From Lactuca virosa (taxonomy: Eukaryota; Streptophyta; Magnoliopsida; Asterales; Asteraceae): a stretch of DNA of 64,000 nucleotides. Shown here one piece after another: positions 43,849-56,863 of this stretch. A program made the translations under genes and the position numbers. The notes beneath the pieces were generated by a model. It was not told the origin of the DNA and made no database searches. It was given only the letters and a program-made list of their open reading frames with translations. The stretch is from the NCBI GenBank assembly GCA_928212115.1, contig CAKMRJ010005523.1, forward strand, positions 99,452,736 through 99,516,735, read 5' to 3'. Within the stretch, counting starts at the first letter, position 1. Every line of letters starts with the position of its first letter.

Positions 43849-45299
43849 TTGGTTTGAGGGATTCGGGCACATTTTCGGGTGTGTCTGAACTCAAACTAAG
43901 GAAGTGGTATAAAGTTTTCAAGAGAAAAACCATGGTTACAAAAGAATTTTGAGAAAGAAAACAATTTTAGAAAAAGTATAAAGAAAAGAGTTTTAGAAAA
44001 AGCGAAAAGAATTTTGAAAAGAGAAAAGGGTGTGGTGCATGCAATCAGCCGAGCTCAAGTAAGTACTCCCAAATTACCCATACAAGTTTATGTTATGATT
44101 ATCAGTTTCAGTTTCATTAGAACAGCATGCTAGAATAAGACTAAGGATGTAGGAGGATGCCTTATGTGCCTGCTATATGTGTTTCAGCTTTATGAGAATT
44201 GCATGCTAGTATTGAGTAGACAGTAGTAGGATAGCCTGTTTAGGTTATGCCTGATAGTATGAGCTTAGCATTGTATGCTAGTACAGTTTCTCGTTATGAG
44301 AATAGATTTCCTTGAGTAGTTTCCTGTGTTCGAATGCTGCTTGCTTTGTGCTTTGTAGGACTCTGAGTGATGGGAGTCAGCCATCAGGTGAATACGTCAC
44401 GTCACATGTGATCAGGGTTGAATAATCTCAGAGTGCTGGATCTGGCCCTATTGCGCAGCTCTCGTCTGAGTCTAACCGTTGTAGGGACGAGTCTTTTACT
44501 CGAAGGATTATCTGAGCCTCGTCACATGTGATGGTATTCAGGTGGTGGCTAATTGGCATTACAAGGAGGCCTTCAGCAGCTGAGGATTGGTTTGGGTGGA
44601 GTCGGAGATTTTCCCTAGGGAAAGCCTAGGATGAGAGTAGCAGAGATCAGTAGAAGTAGAAAGGACTTGGTAGAGTCAAGGCAGTTCTTGAAGAAGGGTA
44701 CGAATAGATGTGGAAGGTAGTATGGGCCCGTACTACTGAAAGCAGAGGATCCATACTCGATTCAAGAGGGGCCAAGACGAAACCAGGGAACTGGTAGTGT
44801 GTGAGATCCCCCGAGTTTGGATGAGTATAGTGATGTTAGTGATCGTGTGTTGTCGATTATAGTGGCGCTACGTGGTAGACCAGATGGTAGTTCTGGTGTC
44901 GACAAGGGATCAGGCTCGGACTCTGGAGCCGGGCAGATTGATGATCAGATGAGGGAATTCTTTCCATCTGATAATTTCACGCAGTATCATTGACCAGACT
45001 CCTGTGATCCTCAGTGTGATCAAGGAGGGCATTATAGAGATTTGTGATGAGAGGCCGAGTGCATTCTGCATTGAGATAACGGTCATGATAGAGACCCGTA
45101 CGTTGATGTTTCGGGAAATTCAGAGTTTGTGAGGCTTTTAGATTGTCATGGGGGTTAGGGACCCTATTGTTAGAAGCAGATGGTTGGCAGATGTCACCAA
45201 CGCTTTTCATACCAGACGTTGTCTCGAAAGGAGACAAGACCTGACTTACTTCCTATCTCCTGAGGGATAGAGCACGAGATTGATAGGAAGAGGTTGGTA
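43849..45299 (+). other. Leader and degenerate 5' interior of H
   Basis: No ORF. Around 44710-44780 it resembles the leader of C just upstream of gag (TATGGGCCCGTACTACTGAAA). Confidence 0.5.
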
Positions 45300-45520
45300 T
45301 GAGTGATGATGCGGTTAATGTTATGTCATAGGATGACTTTTAGACCAGATTATGGGCAGAGTGTGCCCAGGCGATTGAGGCGCAACAGTTGGCGCAAGAG
45401 TTGTTAGATCTCCACCAGACGACTGAGACTGTGGCAGAGATCACTGCCAAGTCTCGGGAAAGAGCTTATATGGTACCACAGTATGCAGCAGATGAGGAAA
45501 TGAAGAAGGTAAGTTATCAG
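45300..45520 (+). pseudogene. Gag scrap in H
   Basis: Short runs such as CAQAIEAQQLAQELLDLHQ, then ETVAEITAKSRERA and QYAADEEMKK, match the Gypsy gag segment that contains DGETVTKITRMFTERA in C. No knuckle or start is readable. Confidence 0.6.
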
Positions 45521-45899
45521 AACATACTGTAGAATGATAGCAGGGAGATCATGAGTATCTCGGGGTGCAAGACCCTAAATGATATGACTTCTTGAGCCTG
45601 AGAATGAGATATGGATTTGGAGCACATTAGTAATAGGGAATTAGATCAGTTGCTTATATTGAGGTGTCTCGGGAGAAGACCCTAGATTTCAGATCAGCTT
45701 TTGAGGGACCAGTAGGGTTAGATTCAGTACAGAACATGCGGGAAACTGAACGATGGAGTCTTTCGTTTCAAGGGTTTGAGTAAGTGTAACCCTGAGTTAT
45801 CCTCCGTTTGTGTCTAAATTGTATTATAAGAGATGTCTTATGCCAATTGTATACTAAGAAGCATTAGCGAATAGTGATAGAGCAATCCCCCAGATTAAG
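45521..45899 (+). other. Degenerate interior of H
   Basis: No readable coding sequence. Confidence 0.4.
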
Positions 45900-46190
45900 G
45901 GATTGGGAAAGTACAGTGTCATCTTGGTTTATTCCAAGACTGAGGAGCAGCACGATAAGCACCTGAGGGAGGTGCTAGAGATTTTGAGGAGGGAGAGAAT
46001 TTTCGCAAGGTTCTTCAATTGTTAGTTCTGGTTGCGCGGGGTGCAATTTCTTGGGCACCTTGTCAATCAGAAGGATATTCTAGTCGATCCGGCCAAGTTA
46101 GAGGGCCGTGGTGCAGTGGGGGATTCCGAGGCCTCCAATTGAGATTCGGAGCTTCCTGGGTTTAGCGGGTTATTACCGGAGATTTAATTG
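45900..46190 (+). pseudogene. Reverse transcriptase scrap in H
   Basis: Frames carry LVYSKTEEQHDKHLREVLE, ILRRERIFARF, FWLRGVQFLGHLVNQKDIL and VDPAKLE, matching the C segment just after its FIDD motif. The FIDD box itself is missing, and frameshifts follow near 46100. Confidence 0.75.
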
Positions 46191-46600
46191 GGTTCTAGGA
46201 GGCGGTGTGATCTTTTGGGCTGGTTAGTATTGGCACACTAGCAATGGTAAGCGTGGTTTTCAGCAGATTGCGCATAGAATGGTAAGAAGGATTGAAAATC
46301 CTTCCAGTATTGTGTTCTGTAAGACGTTAGTTGAATCAAAGTGGGGGAGAATCATCTAAGGATTCAGAAGTAGGAGCAGTTTTGAGACTGGGATAAGTTT
46401 CGCATCTTTGTTTGGAAGGAAGACAGCTTAAGCGGCTGTATGGTTTGATGATAGTGTGAGATGGAAGTTCGGAAAAAATTGCCAATAAGGAGATCGCGTT
46501 CCCGTAATGTTTGCTAGCAAGCCTTAGGGAATCAAGTTGGGGATTCCAGTCAGGACATGAGTTCAGCTGAGTGCGGGTCAAGCGCGTGTTCGATCCAGCC

Positions 46601-46766
46601 AGATCGTGTTAGAGTGTTGTAAGTCTGCGGGTGTAGCCGTAGCATTCATTAGCAGCCAGATAATGTTAGAGTGTTGTAAGTCTGGGGGTGTAGCCATAGC
46701 ATTCACTAGCACCCAGATAGTGTTAGAGTGTTGTAAGTCTGCGGGTGTAGCTGTGGCATTCACTAA
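46601..46766 (+). repeat. 57-bp tandem repeat in H, nearly three copies
   Basis: The unit starts TGTTAGAGTGTTGTAAGTC, period 57 bp, a multiple of three; short ORFs on both strands come from this. Confidence 0.85.
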
Positions 46767-47274
46767 GTTGGTAGATAGCGTGAGTGCGTTGTTAGGACGC
46801 GGGAAGGACAGTAGTACCCACCAGTTCGAGTGTAGCAGTGAGGATATGGAAATCCACAGATTGGATTTCGGAGTTTTCCAGACGAATTCGACCTGGTTAA
46901 GCCAGTGATAAGACTGTAGAAGCGCCACTACAGCTAAGAGGGCAAGGAAGCAGTGGACGGCTTAAGGTCATTTATTACATAAGGCTACAATTGGTCATGT
47001 AGCAATCACGTTTAGCCGCGGGTTGGTAACATCAGGATTCGACGCTCGGACCCGATCGGTTGGATCAGGAGGTTGTGAGAACCTCAGTGACATGATAACT
47101 CGTGGCAACTAGTTCCAGGGAAGGTTTTGGTCGGAGGTCGTGTGAGGCGACTAAAATAGGGAATCCTTTGGCTCCGCAGTCTGGTTGGAACCCGATATTT
47201 CAGATGGCTGACGAATGAATTGAGACCAGGAATGGTCTCGAGAGATGTTGGAAAGCAGCCATGTAGCAGCATGC
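46767..47274 (+). other. Degenerate interior of H
   Basis: Nothing recognisable. Confidence 0.4.
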
Positions 47275-47665
47275 TGTTCAGACAGTTCAGTGTTCAGGCA
47301 GTTCAGTGTTTCAGGCAATCAGTGTTCAGACAGTTCAGTGTTCAGGCAGTTTAGTGTTTCAGGCAATCAGTGTTCAGACAGTTCAGTATTCAGGCAGTTC
47401 AGTGTTTCAGGCAATCAGTGTTCAGACAGTTCAGTGTTCAGGCAGTTTAGTGTTTCAGGCAATCAGTGTTCAGACAGTTCAGTGTTCAGGCAGTTCAGTG
47501 TTTCAGGCAATCAGTGTTCAGGCAGTTCAGTGTTCAGGCAGTTCAGTGTTTCAGGCAATCAGTGTTCAGGCAGTTCAATGTTTCAGGCAATCAGTGTTTC
47601 AGGCAATCAGTGTTCAGGCAGTTCAGTGTTCAGGCAGTTCAGTGTTTCCAGGCAGATCAGTGTTT
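47275..47665 (+). repeat. 48-bp minisatellite in H built from 16-bp subunits
   Basis: About eight units made of GTTCAGGCAGTTCAGT-like 16-mers. All three forward frames stay open because the period is a multiple of three, so the 181-codon ORF at 47245-47790 is an artefact. Confidence 0.9.
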
Positions 47666-48266
47666 CAGACAGTGTTGGGTCTCCACCGATAATGGTATTT
47701 TGGATTTTCATGGATAGCTTGGGGAGTGGCAAGTCACTCATAGCACGATTATCTGAGTTATGGCCAAGTATAAGTGAATCGCAGGGATAAGTGGATTTGT
47801 GAATTGGGTTGTTCTAGTGGGAACCTGGAGTAGTTAGCATGTAAGGAATGGTAAGGAATGATTTCGAGGATGAAATCTAATTTAAATGGCTGGAGTAATG
47901 GATAGCGTGAAAGGAATGTTCTTCGCAGTGGCAGGGGAGATGGTTAGTTATGGAGAGTTGTCTTGGGGAAGCCAGAAAACGCGCAAGGAAAAGAGGGTGA
48001 GCCCCTAGGATGTTCATCATAAGTACCCGGGGAGTACTAGATGGATGGTCAGTTGGGTAAGATGTGTTCTCAGGATTGTTGAGAATTAGAGTGCACTCAA
48101 GGTGATTAGCTACAAGAACTAATATTAGTCTGAATGACCGGACGGAAAGTCAATGGAAGTGGTCAGCAGGAGTTAGAGTCATCAGGCAGGAAAGTTGAAG
48201 GCAGATTGCAGGATAGTTGGCCGTAGCGGACTTCGAGGACGAAGTCTAGTTTAAGTGGGGGAGAGT
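47666..48266 (+). other. 3' interior and polypurine tract of H
   Basis: Ends with a chromovirus-like polyprotein terminus (GACTTCGAGGACGAAGTC; DFEDEV) and the tract AAGTGGGGGAGAG. A diverged copy of the terminus text stands near 47860-47885. Confidence 0.65.
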
Positions 48267-50306
48267 TGTAACACCCAGAATCAGGAAGATCAGGAAAGGA
48301 AAGAAAAGCTCTAAGTCAAAGGAGTCAACTCGTCGAGTCCAAGGAGGAACTCGACGAGTCGGAGCGTGACCCGTGTCGCGGAGTAAGTGACCGACTCGGC
48401 GAGTCGGGGAGACTGACTCGGCGAGTCTGGTTTTGGTTAGGAAACCCTAGTTTCGGGACTTGACACCCTATTTAAGCATCTCATTCTCATTTCTAGGGTT
48501 TCATTTACAGCCTCTGCTGTCCAGAGCAAAACCCTAGTGTCCTCCATGAAAGTGTGAGCTATTATTGTGTGTTCTTGAGTGATTTGAAGTCTAGAAGAAG
48601 AAGAAGGAGTTGGAAGAGCTAAGGAGTGATTATAGATCCAGAAGGAGTCCCTCTTCCTCATCACTTTCTGGTAATCAAGCTCTTACCTTGATCTATGGTT
48701 TCTTAGATCTCTTCATGTCCCTTTTATGAGACTTTTGGGACCATTTCCAAGGCCAACCCGAGTATTGAGCCTTTGAGGACGAATAGAGATTAGATCTGAG
48801 CATTTCTGAGCTCTAGAAGCTCTGAGTGAGAAGCTTTACTCAGCTATGGTTTCCTTTCATGGCATAGACCTCCATTATATCTTGGATTTGGTGTTCTAGC
48901 CTCAAAACCCCTTGCATGCACGTAAAGTTAGCAACTTTACGTGCAATGCTAGCATAAGGAGTCCAGATCTATGAGTTGGAAGTGTTGGAATAGACTGAAA
49001 TCGACAGAATAGAGTTGTCACAAGGAGGACTCGGCGAGTCGGGTCGCAAAACCCAAGCCCTTCTGTTTATGAGTCGGATCAGTGAGTGAGGTTAGAGAAG
49101 GACTCAGCTAGTCTGTGCCCGTGATGGGCATGAAGATCATGGTACTCGACGAGTTCAAGGAGGAACTCGGCGAGTCCAAGGAAATCTCCTTAGCCGATGA
49201 AGATGGACTCGGCGAGTTGTAGAACAACTCGGCGAGTCGGTTGAAGATAGTCCCGAAGTGATTAGATGAAGGAGAACTCGTCGAGTTCTCGCTAGACTCG
49301 ACGAGTGGAGTTGGGGTTGTCTGGGATTTGAGGAGCATGGACTCGGCGAGTTGGTAGAACAACTCGGCGAGTCAAGTCAACTGGAAGGTTGACTTTGACC
49401 AGGACCTTGACCAGAGCTGACTTAGTTGACCTCTGGAGGACAGTTTAGGCTAAGTTCTATTATTTGGTGTTAGTAGTTCGGTGAGCTAGGAGAGCAGCGC
49501 TTCAGAGAATAGTCGATTAGCAGCCAGAGGATTATCAGCAGAGTTCAGCAGTACAGGTGAGTTTCCTTCCAGTAGGAACGGGTCTACGGCCACAATGTCG
49601 GCCCGTTTAGTTAGCAGTAGTTCCGGACTTCGGTCCGATGCAGTAGTTCAGTGTGCTTGAGGTCTTTGTGATTCAAGCATGTTTTTGTGTTATGTGTTCC
49701 GGACTTCGGTCCGATGCAGTATGCAGTATATGTGTTTATGCTAGTAGTTATGATTATGCTATGCTATATTCAGTCAGTTTCCGGACTTCGGTCCGATGCA
49801 GAGGGCAAGGCCCTGGTTAGTTCCGGACTTCGGTCTGATGCAGTTTCCGGACTTCGGTTTGATGCAGAGGGCAAGGCCCTGGTTAGTTCCGGACTTCGGT
49901 CCGATGCAGTTTCCGGACTTCGGTCTGATGTAGAGGGCAAGGCCCTGGTTAGTTCCGGACTTCGGTCCGATGCAGTTTCCGGACTTCGATCCGATGCAGT
50001 GGGCAAGGCCCAGTAGTTGCTTTTTATGTTATTGTATGGTATGTGGTAGTTTGGGGGAGCTCACTAAGCTTCGTGCTTACAGTTTTCAGTTTTGGTTTCA
50101 AGTACTCAGTTTTCAAAAGAGGAGCTCGGGAAGATTGCAGTGCACACACCATTTGTTCAGTCTGGGATGTTTATACTCTGATATACTTGACAGTTGTTAT
50201 AATATTTTGGGATACATTGCTTATGAATTTTATATGAGGTTTATCGACTATGGTTTTTATTATTAAACTAAACGAAATTTTCAGACTGTGTTTTTGGGAT
50301 GTTACA
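48267..50306 (+). repeat. 3' LTR of H
   Basis: 2040 bp. It lacks 21 bp present in the 5' LTR between two palindrome-like sites near 42540-42567. Hairpin array 49698-49993. Confidence 0.94.
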
Positions 50307-50311
50307 ACTCA

Positions 50312-52440
50312 TAACAAAGTTGTTGAGTTACACAATGCAACCCGAACTCACCTATCATAACTCAAAAACTACAATGGAAAATACCTAAATGATCATGTAG
50401 AAACCTACCAAGCACACACACAATCCTTAAAGCTTAATCGAAGGTTTTGGAGTATACACTTTCAAACCATACTAGAAGGTTCTTCACACCTATGGTTTGA
50501 AAGCCTAGCAACCGATAACCTCCATAACTCAGAACAACTAAAAAAGAAATTTCACTAGCCATTTTGTATAACAACACAAATTCCACTCAAATAACCATTC
50601 CATATTAGGATGTTTCCAAATAACAAGTTAAGCCATCCCTAAATACCTAACTAGATTCAAGGAGGCTTCCTTCAAATTATCCAAGAGGAGCTGACACTAC
50701 GGTCATCGCAGCCTTCACATACGACCTACGCACAAGCATATTATTTAGAGAACTAATGAGAAAAAAAAAGTTATTATATGATAAGAACTCCGCGAAAGAG
50801 TGGGAAAATACATCAAATAAAAGAAGCTAATAACAAAAAAATATGGAGTGAATAACCCTTAGTCCAAGCCCTTCAAAAAAAAAAAATTGAAAACATTATC
50901 CGTCCCACTCCAATAACCCTCAGGGTTTTGAATATTTGAATCCATATTTGTATTCACCGAATCAACGAATACCCGATCCATTAACCATACCCTTATACAA
51001 TATTGAAATTCTTCAATTTTGATGTATGTCACAAACTAATATTTCTCATAAAATATTGATATCTACTACATTACTTAATACCCAAAATCCATTACATAAG
51101 AAATACATTATTTAATACCTCAAAATCCAATCAAATAAGAATTACATTTTACTTAAGACATCAAGTTGCTTTTTTTTTTTTTACAGTTTCATGTAGCATG
51201 CAATAACAATATTCATCAATTATTTTTCCTCCAACACTAATGCAACACTAGTTGTTGGAATGGATAAAATGTCTTGTGCAAATAGAGAACGTTTCTAGTA
51301 TTAAGGAGTTGTAGTTCAAGCTCCTTACCTCCCAAGTGAAGACCCCATGTTATCAACTAAACTCTTCCCACGATCTTTTATGACTTAAATAGAATTGTGA
51401 GATTATTGTACTTCAATTTTGTGTGTACAAAATCCATTTTAGAGAGTTTTTAGTTTATGCAATTATATACGAAGTTAGTCATTCACATGTAACGTAACCT
51501 GGTGTGGCTTTGTCACACGAGGGTGCGAGACCAAACCATAGCAGGTGATGAATTGAAGTAGGTGACAATGCGAGAATTTCTGATCAAGAAAGGGGATAGA
51601 GGGAGGGGTTTGATATAATTAAGCAAACTATATTTTTATTTGTTACGATAATAACATCTTTCTCTATAAAAATTAAACTGATATAACGGCATGTATTTAT
51701 TATTTCGTTACATTTTGAGCTGTCCATTTCTTTAGGTTATATTTTTGCATGTTTTCCTCAATTAATTTTAATTGGTCCCTTTACAACAAAATTTATTTAA
51801 ATATATAAACTACGTGAGTTTGTGTGTGTATAAGCTTATAAATTGATAATATTACTTAAAATAAATATATCTTAAATAAAATATACTCCATATTGTTATT
51901 GATTATATAAATACATATAAAAAATGTTGTGAGATCCCAATAGTGCACTGATCTGCCTCATCTCCTGCATCATCTGCAAATAGCAGCCACTGCAGATCTC
52001 TCTTTCTTTACCACCATTTTTTACCTGAAACAACCACTCTCTTGCTTAAAGTCTCCTCCATTAACAGAAAGCTTCCTACTTCACTTTCTTCATATCCCAC
52101 TCCTACACATATATATATACATACATACATATACACTGTATGTATATCCTAGGGTTTTATAGCTTTTCAGTAAAAGCTTCATCTTGTCCCACCACAATTT
52201 AAATAAATCATTCATATCATAAATTCATAATCTTAACACATCACATGACAACTGTATGAACTACCTGTTAACTAAATTCATATAACATATATAGAATATA
52301 TATATTCCATTAAAATACCAAAATCATAGGTTTTTAACCTATTCATTTTACAGCTAATTTGGTTGCATCTTAATGCATTTGTATATATGCATAATTAAAA
52401 AAAATAAAATAAAAACAAGAAAATAAAAGAGGTAATATGA
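50312..52440 (+). other. Intergenic sequence 3' of the SPL-like gene
   Basis: AT-rich; no gene recognised. Mononucleotide A runs stand at 50760-50769 and 50875-50886, and a TA/TACA microsatellite at 52109-52135. Confidence 0.5.
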
Positions 52441-52529
52441 AAGGAGGTGCACCAATGCTTCGATCACATGCATTACATACAAAAGTGAAAGATATGATCA
52501 GAGTCCACTGATGATCGATGATGATAATA

Positions 52530-53555
52530 CTAAAGCTTTAAAGACAGATCAACGGAGGAAATACTTCCTTCTTCGTTTCCAGTTATAGCTGCTGTTACAC
52601 ATGATCGATCACCGCCGTGTAACGCTACTGCTCCTCCTCCAACAGAACCACCACTACCACTTCCACTTCCACAACATGTTTTTGACGTCGTTCCTCTGCC
52701 ACCTTTTTCCGGGAAAAACTCATACTCCGTCATCGCACTTCCACCGTTCCGGTAAACCGAAATAACTTCCGTCACCTGAGATATATGTCGTTGTAAATTA
52801 GTTACCATTAATGACGCTGACTGGAGACCTAATTTGTACTTTTTGGTTGATTAGTTAAATACCTGTCCTGAACAGAGACGAGTTTTAGCTGCGTCGATCA
52901 TCTCGACGACGGAGTTGTTTCCGGCGAGATTACGGAACGGATTCAGAGAGCAGGCGTTGCTTCCACCATGGATTCGCTTTTTCTGGCGAGAAGATTTTGA
53001 AAAAGTTGTTTTAGATGTTAGAAATGAAGAAATGGAGAAATGAAAGAATGTATTGATTTAGTTATATACCTTGTGACAAACGCCGCAGCCATCGGAAGCA
53101 CATTTGACGACGTAGTTTGGGATTGAAGAGAGTTCCTTCGAGTTATCAAATCGGAATCCAACATTCACAGACGGATCCATGACATGCTCCGCCGTAGAAA
53201 ACAGATTCGTTCCATGGATTCCGATCCCGTGAAACAACATCGCCGGAGCTGCACCTTGCGCAGGGCGGAACTGCACACCGGTGTTTTGATTTGGAACAGT
53301 AGTGCACGACGATGAACTGAAACCAGGGAGAGCAAAAGGATGATGGAGTGAGGGTACTTCAGTCATTTTCTTCCATCTCTCTTGTAACCTAAGTCGTTCA
53401 AGCTGTTCAACTCCCATACCTCTCTGAGGCTGCTTGTTTTTCTTCTGAGTCAACTCGCTCCCTTTCGTCTTCCTCCTCCCTCCACCGCCATTAACACTCT
53501 GCTTCACACCGCTATTTTCACCGAGGTTCATCTCCATCACCATTGAAGTTGTCAT
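52530..53555 (-). CDS. SPOROCYTELESS/NOZZLE-like EAR-motif transcriptional regulator
   Basis: Exons on the minus strand: 53070-53555, 52863-52982 and 52530-52775, all phase 0 with GT...AG introns, giving about 283 residues. Residues about 38-66 hold the SPL motif (KKNKQPQRGMGVEQLERLR). A Cys/basic patch CGVCHKKKRIHGG spans the first junction. Near the C-terminus YEFFPEKGG precedes Gly/Ser-rich sequence, and the protein ends VDLSLKL, an EAR motif. Known members recruit TOPLESS co-repressors and hold TCP factors in check; Arabidopsis SPL/NZZ is needed for sporocyte and ovule formation. Exon 3 could instead start 45 bp further upstream in the same frame. The relatives SPEAR/TIE1 are the main alternative. 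No damage is visible. Confidence 0.85.
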
Positions 53556-53715
53556 ATTAGTAACAGAAGATCAAACAAGATCACAAAGAAGAAGAAGAAG
53601 ATCGGTTTGTAGAAAGAGAAAACAGTTGGAGATTTAGAGAGATAGAATCAGAAAGAGGAAGTGAGATTCTTTGTGTTTTTGGTTATGGTTTCTACAGTGT
53701 AAAAGTAGAGCAACA

Positions 53716-53724
53716 ATATATAGA
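53716..53724 (-). promoter_or_regulatory. TATA box of the SPL-like gene
   Basis: The minus strand reads CTATATATTG about 165 bp upstream of the ATG, leaving a 5' untranslated region of roughly 130 bp. Confidence 0.55.
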
Positions 53725-56166
53725 AATGCATTTTTGTTATTGCCAGGCAAGAATTGCTATTTCCAGAAGTACCTCGTTTTGTCTATACTAGAAAAAGGAC
53801 TGTCAGATGTGTGGAAATAGTAAAAATTGAACCATTTTAGGGTTTCCATTTGACGTTATTACAATAACACATACGTACCATTTCCTTTCTTAAAAATATA
53901 AAACAATGGATATAACTATTTTTTTTTTAAAAACGTAATGTCTAAAATATTAGGTTATATTGTTATAAAGTATTTATTTACTTATTGATTATATCAAGTT
54001 TTATGTGTAATCAAACAATAAGACCGAGGTCAAAGTAATTTAGCACAGTCAACTCAAATTAAAACTAGGTTCTCCTATTTTACCATCTTATAAAATATTC
54101 CAAAAAATTGATGAATAATGATTTATCTATAATACATTTATATATTTTTTATTATATTATTATTGTTATTTATGTGTAGAAGGAGAACAGGAGGCGCGTG
54201 AAGCAACGACCGAACTGAACATGGAAATTTTGGGAAAAGGATGGTCCCCTGGCTAGAAGGTGTGAGGGGGCGCATATTAGTAGACAGGGGTTAGGATTTG
54301 CTAAAATAAGTATGAAATGATTAGGTTAAGGAGGGTGGCGCTTTTTAATGTGGATTACGATAATGACCAACATTATTTGCATGCCAGGAGCAATTTGCAT
54401 GCCTCTGTACATTCGACAACAACCTTCTGTTCTTTTTTTTATATTCTTTTAAACATAATTTTAAAAAAATGTTTCATAAAAGATAAATATGAATAACATA
54501 TTCATACAAGTAGAACGATGACGTTTTTTTTATGAGTATTATGAGTTTTTGCTTTATTTGTTTGAAGAAGAAAAATCTATTCTTTATTAATTCTTAAAGA
54601 AAAAGGCAAAAAAAATGAAGTATTACAGTTGGGCGTTTCACTATCAAATCTTTTGAAGATCAACATTTTCTCAAATTCCAATAGTGGCAAAAATCTACAC
54701 TAACAAGAACCCAATTTTTGGTTTCTAATTTTAGAAAATATTGGAATGGAACTTGCAATTATTGGTGTTTGTAGTTATTGTTGGTTGCTAAAAAGAATAC
54801 TATGAAAGTTCATATGGTTTTGTTTATATCTTCTCATATACAACAGGAAAAAAAAATCATAGATAGAGTTGCTTTGATTTATTTAACCATCTAAATACAT
54901 ATGTCAACTTTGATAAGTAAGTACATTGCCAATTATTTTAGCCTTAACGGGAAAATCTCAAAATAAACAAATATTGAGTTTAAAAGGTGGTGTAGGGCCT
55001 TGGATGAGGAGTTCAATGGAGGGAATACACAAACTTGTATATAACTATGATGCGAGGTACGTTTCAAAGCGTAACATTCGTAAATTGGGGCAAAAAATTT
55101 AACTCTTGAATGAATATTTTTATCAAGACCAAACTTATGAGCATAAACCCACATAATTTTCTTCAAACGCATCAATACGAACTTGAGAGATGAGAGAAAT
55201 TTTATTTTTTGTTAGAGTTTGTGAAACTGGACGTATTTGGAAGAGTCTTAATGAACCTAAGTCAAAATCTTCATAAGAAAGCATCGTTCGAGACTTATGA
55301 TTTAGATTTAAGACTAGTATATAATTCCATGATTCTACTACTAATTGGGAAGCAGGAATTCATTTGCAAGTTTGAAGTTAAGTTTATGAAGTTCCAATAG
55401 AGTTTCTAAACTGTAGATTTATGAACATATGATTTGATTTGGTGGAAATCATTTTTTATGATTAGCTTAATGTCATAATTTAGATTCATATTTAATGTTA
55501 CAAGTAGTGCAAATTATGATGCTATCATTTTCAATTAGGTTCAATGAACATTTATCAAATTTTGCATTTAGCTTTTGAAAAAAGAATATGACTCATGACT
55601 CAATTAGTTAATTATCAATTGAAGCATATCAATTAGGTTTAATTACAAGTCGGAGTTAGATTTATTCTCTAATTGAATTCATTTATGAAAGCACTTCCTA
55701 AGGTTAATGATATTGTAATATTGATAAATAATGTTAGAACAATGGATTAGATCTATTTTCTAGTGGTGACAAATAATGATACGGCCCGACAAAAATATAC
55801 GATACGAAACGAAATTGAGACGCAATTAAATTTTAAATTCATGTTTGTGTCATGTGTAAAAAAATACGTCGTGTCATGTAGTGTTCAAGTTCAAAATTCG
55901 ACACAAATTTTGACATAATATTAATATGTGTTGCTCGTGTTTGTCATGTTTTGTATTATAAGTTATCAGTTAATAAATAAACTAAAGTTTTATTTTATTT
56001 TATCTTTTTCGTGTTTATCATATTGGTTGTTTGTATCGAGTTTTAATTAGGTCATTTTCGTTTTGGTTTCTCGTTTTGATCCATTTAACCTCTATTAGGG
56101 AAAACAGGCAATACTTGTCAAGAATCAGAACAAATTTGATGTCACTTGTCAAGTTCTGATGATCCT
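53725..56166 (+). other. Intergenic sequence 5' of the SPL-like gene
   Basis: No gene recognised; short ORFs here lack any family signature. 55770-55960 is rich in CGTGTC/GACACA words and may be a decayed small transposon. The upstream regulatory region of the SPL-like gene should lie at the left edge. Confidence 0.45.
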
Positions 56167-56863
56167 TGTTAGGAAGTAATACGGATAACACACGAAACCA
56201 AAAGCACAAAAAGACATATTATTTACGTGGTTCGGTCAAGGTGACATACGTCAACGGGTAGTAGGGGAGTATTATTTATTTACAAAGTTCTCAAACAGAG
56301 ATTAGAAGTACAACTCAACAAATATTTGGCATATGCACTAAGGATACAAGACACCAAATGACTTAGCAGCATCCCTATTTATAGTGAAGTGATCAAACTT
56401 AAAACCCTAATAGGCCAAGCCCAATGGCCCATAGACCCATGAATGATGTCAACCAATCATAATCCGTCATGCAACAGCTTCTGCAACATTCATCCTTGAT
56501 TTACATTGCATGAGCATCAACAACATACATGATGGAGCATGATGATCCATAGTGGCTCATCATGATGCAAAAGTGACACATCAAGATCACCATCGCTCAT
56601 TAACCATCATTGTGGCACATCAAGCAATAATCCTTAAGTATCTTCAACATGTGAGAAACCTTGAACAATCTTGAGCATCATAGAGGACTTCATAGCATAT
56701 GTGGCTCATCAAGGGATACCATGGCTCATCAGGAACACATATGGCACACCCAAGAAAATGTGTGGCGCATCAATCCACCTAATGGAGCATCAGGATGCAC
56801 AAGTGGTGTAGCATGATCATTAGTGGCACACCCATGCTTCAGCAACACATCAATACTCTGAAG
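56167..56863 (+). repeat. LTR fragment G, interrupted by element F
   Basis: Starts TGTTAGGAAGTAATACG and contains TTTACGTGGTTCGGTCAAGG, a stretch common near the start of plant Copia LTRs. 56520-56830 is full of degenerate TGGCTCATCA words. The other end lies beyond F and E, outside the window, so solo LTR or full element cannot be decided. Confidence 0.5.

Larger units (their letters stand above)
41772..50306 (+). mobile_element. Element H: Ty3/Gypsy LTR element with decayed interior
   Basis: LTRs of 2061 and 2040 bp begin TGTAACACCC and end GATGTTACA, with ACTCA at 41767-41771 and 50307-50311. The primer site (43836-43848) and polypurine tract (48250-48266) are well preserved, yet the 4.4-kb interior has no open gag or pol. 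Scraps of gag and reverse transcriptase and a chromovirus-like end (DFEDEV just before the tract, as in C) show a Tekay/Del ancestry. The LTRs look about 97 percent identical by eye. Like D, it was probably mobilised in trans. Confidence 0.93.

Noticed and set aside
47245..47790. 181-codon ORF with a 16-residue repeat
   Set aside because: It is the 48-bp minisatellite of H; the period is a multiple of three, so all three forward frames stay open.
54933..55175. 80-codon minus-strand ORF in the intergenic region
   Set aside because: No family signature; expected by chance in AT-rich sequence of this length.
56167..56863. Complete solo LTR
   Set aside because: No matching end or duplication is visible before element F interrupts it.
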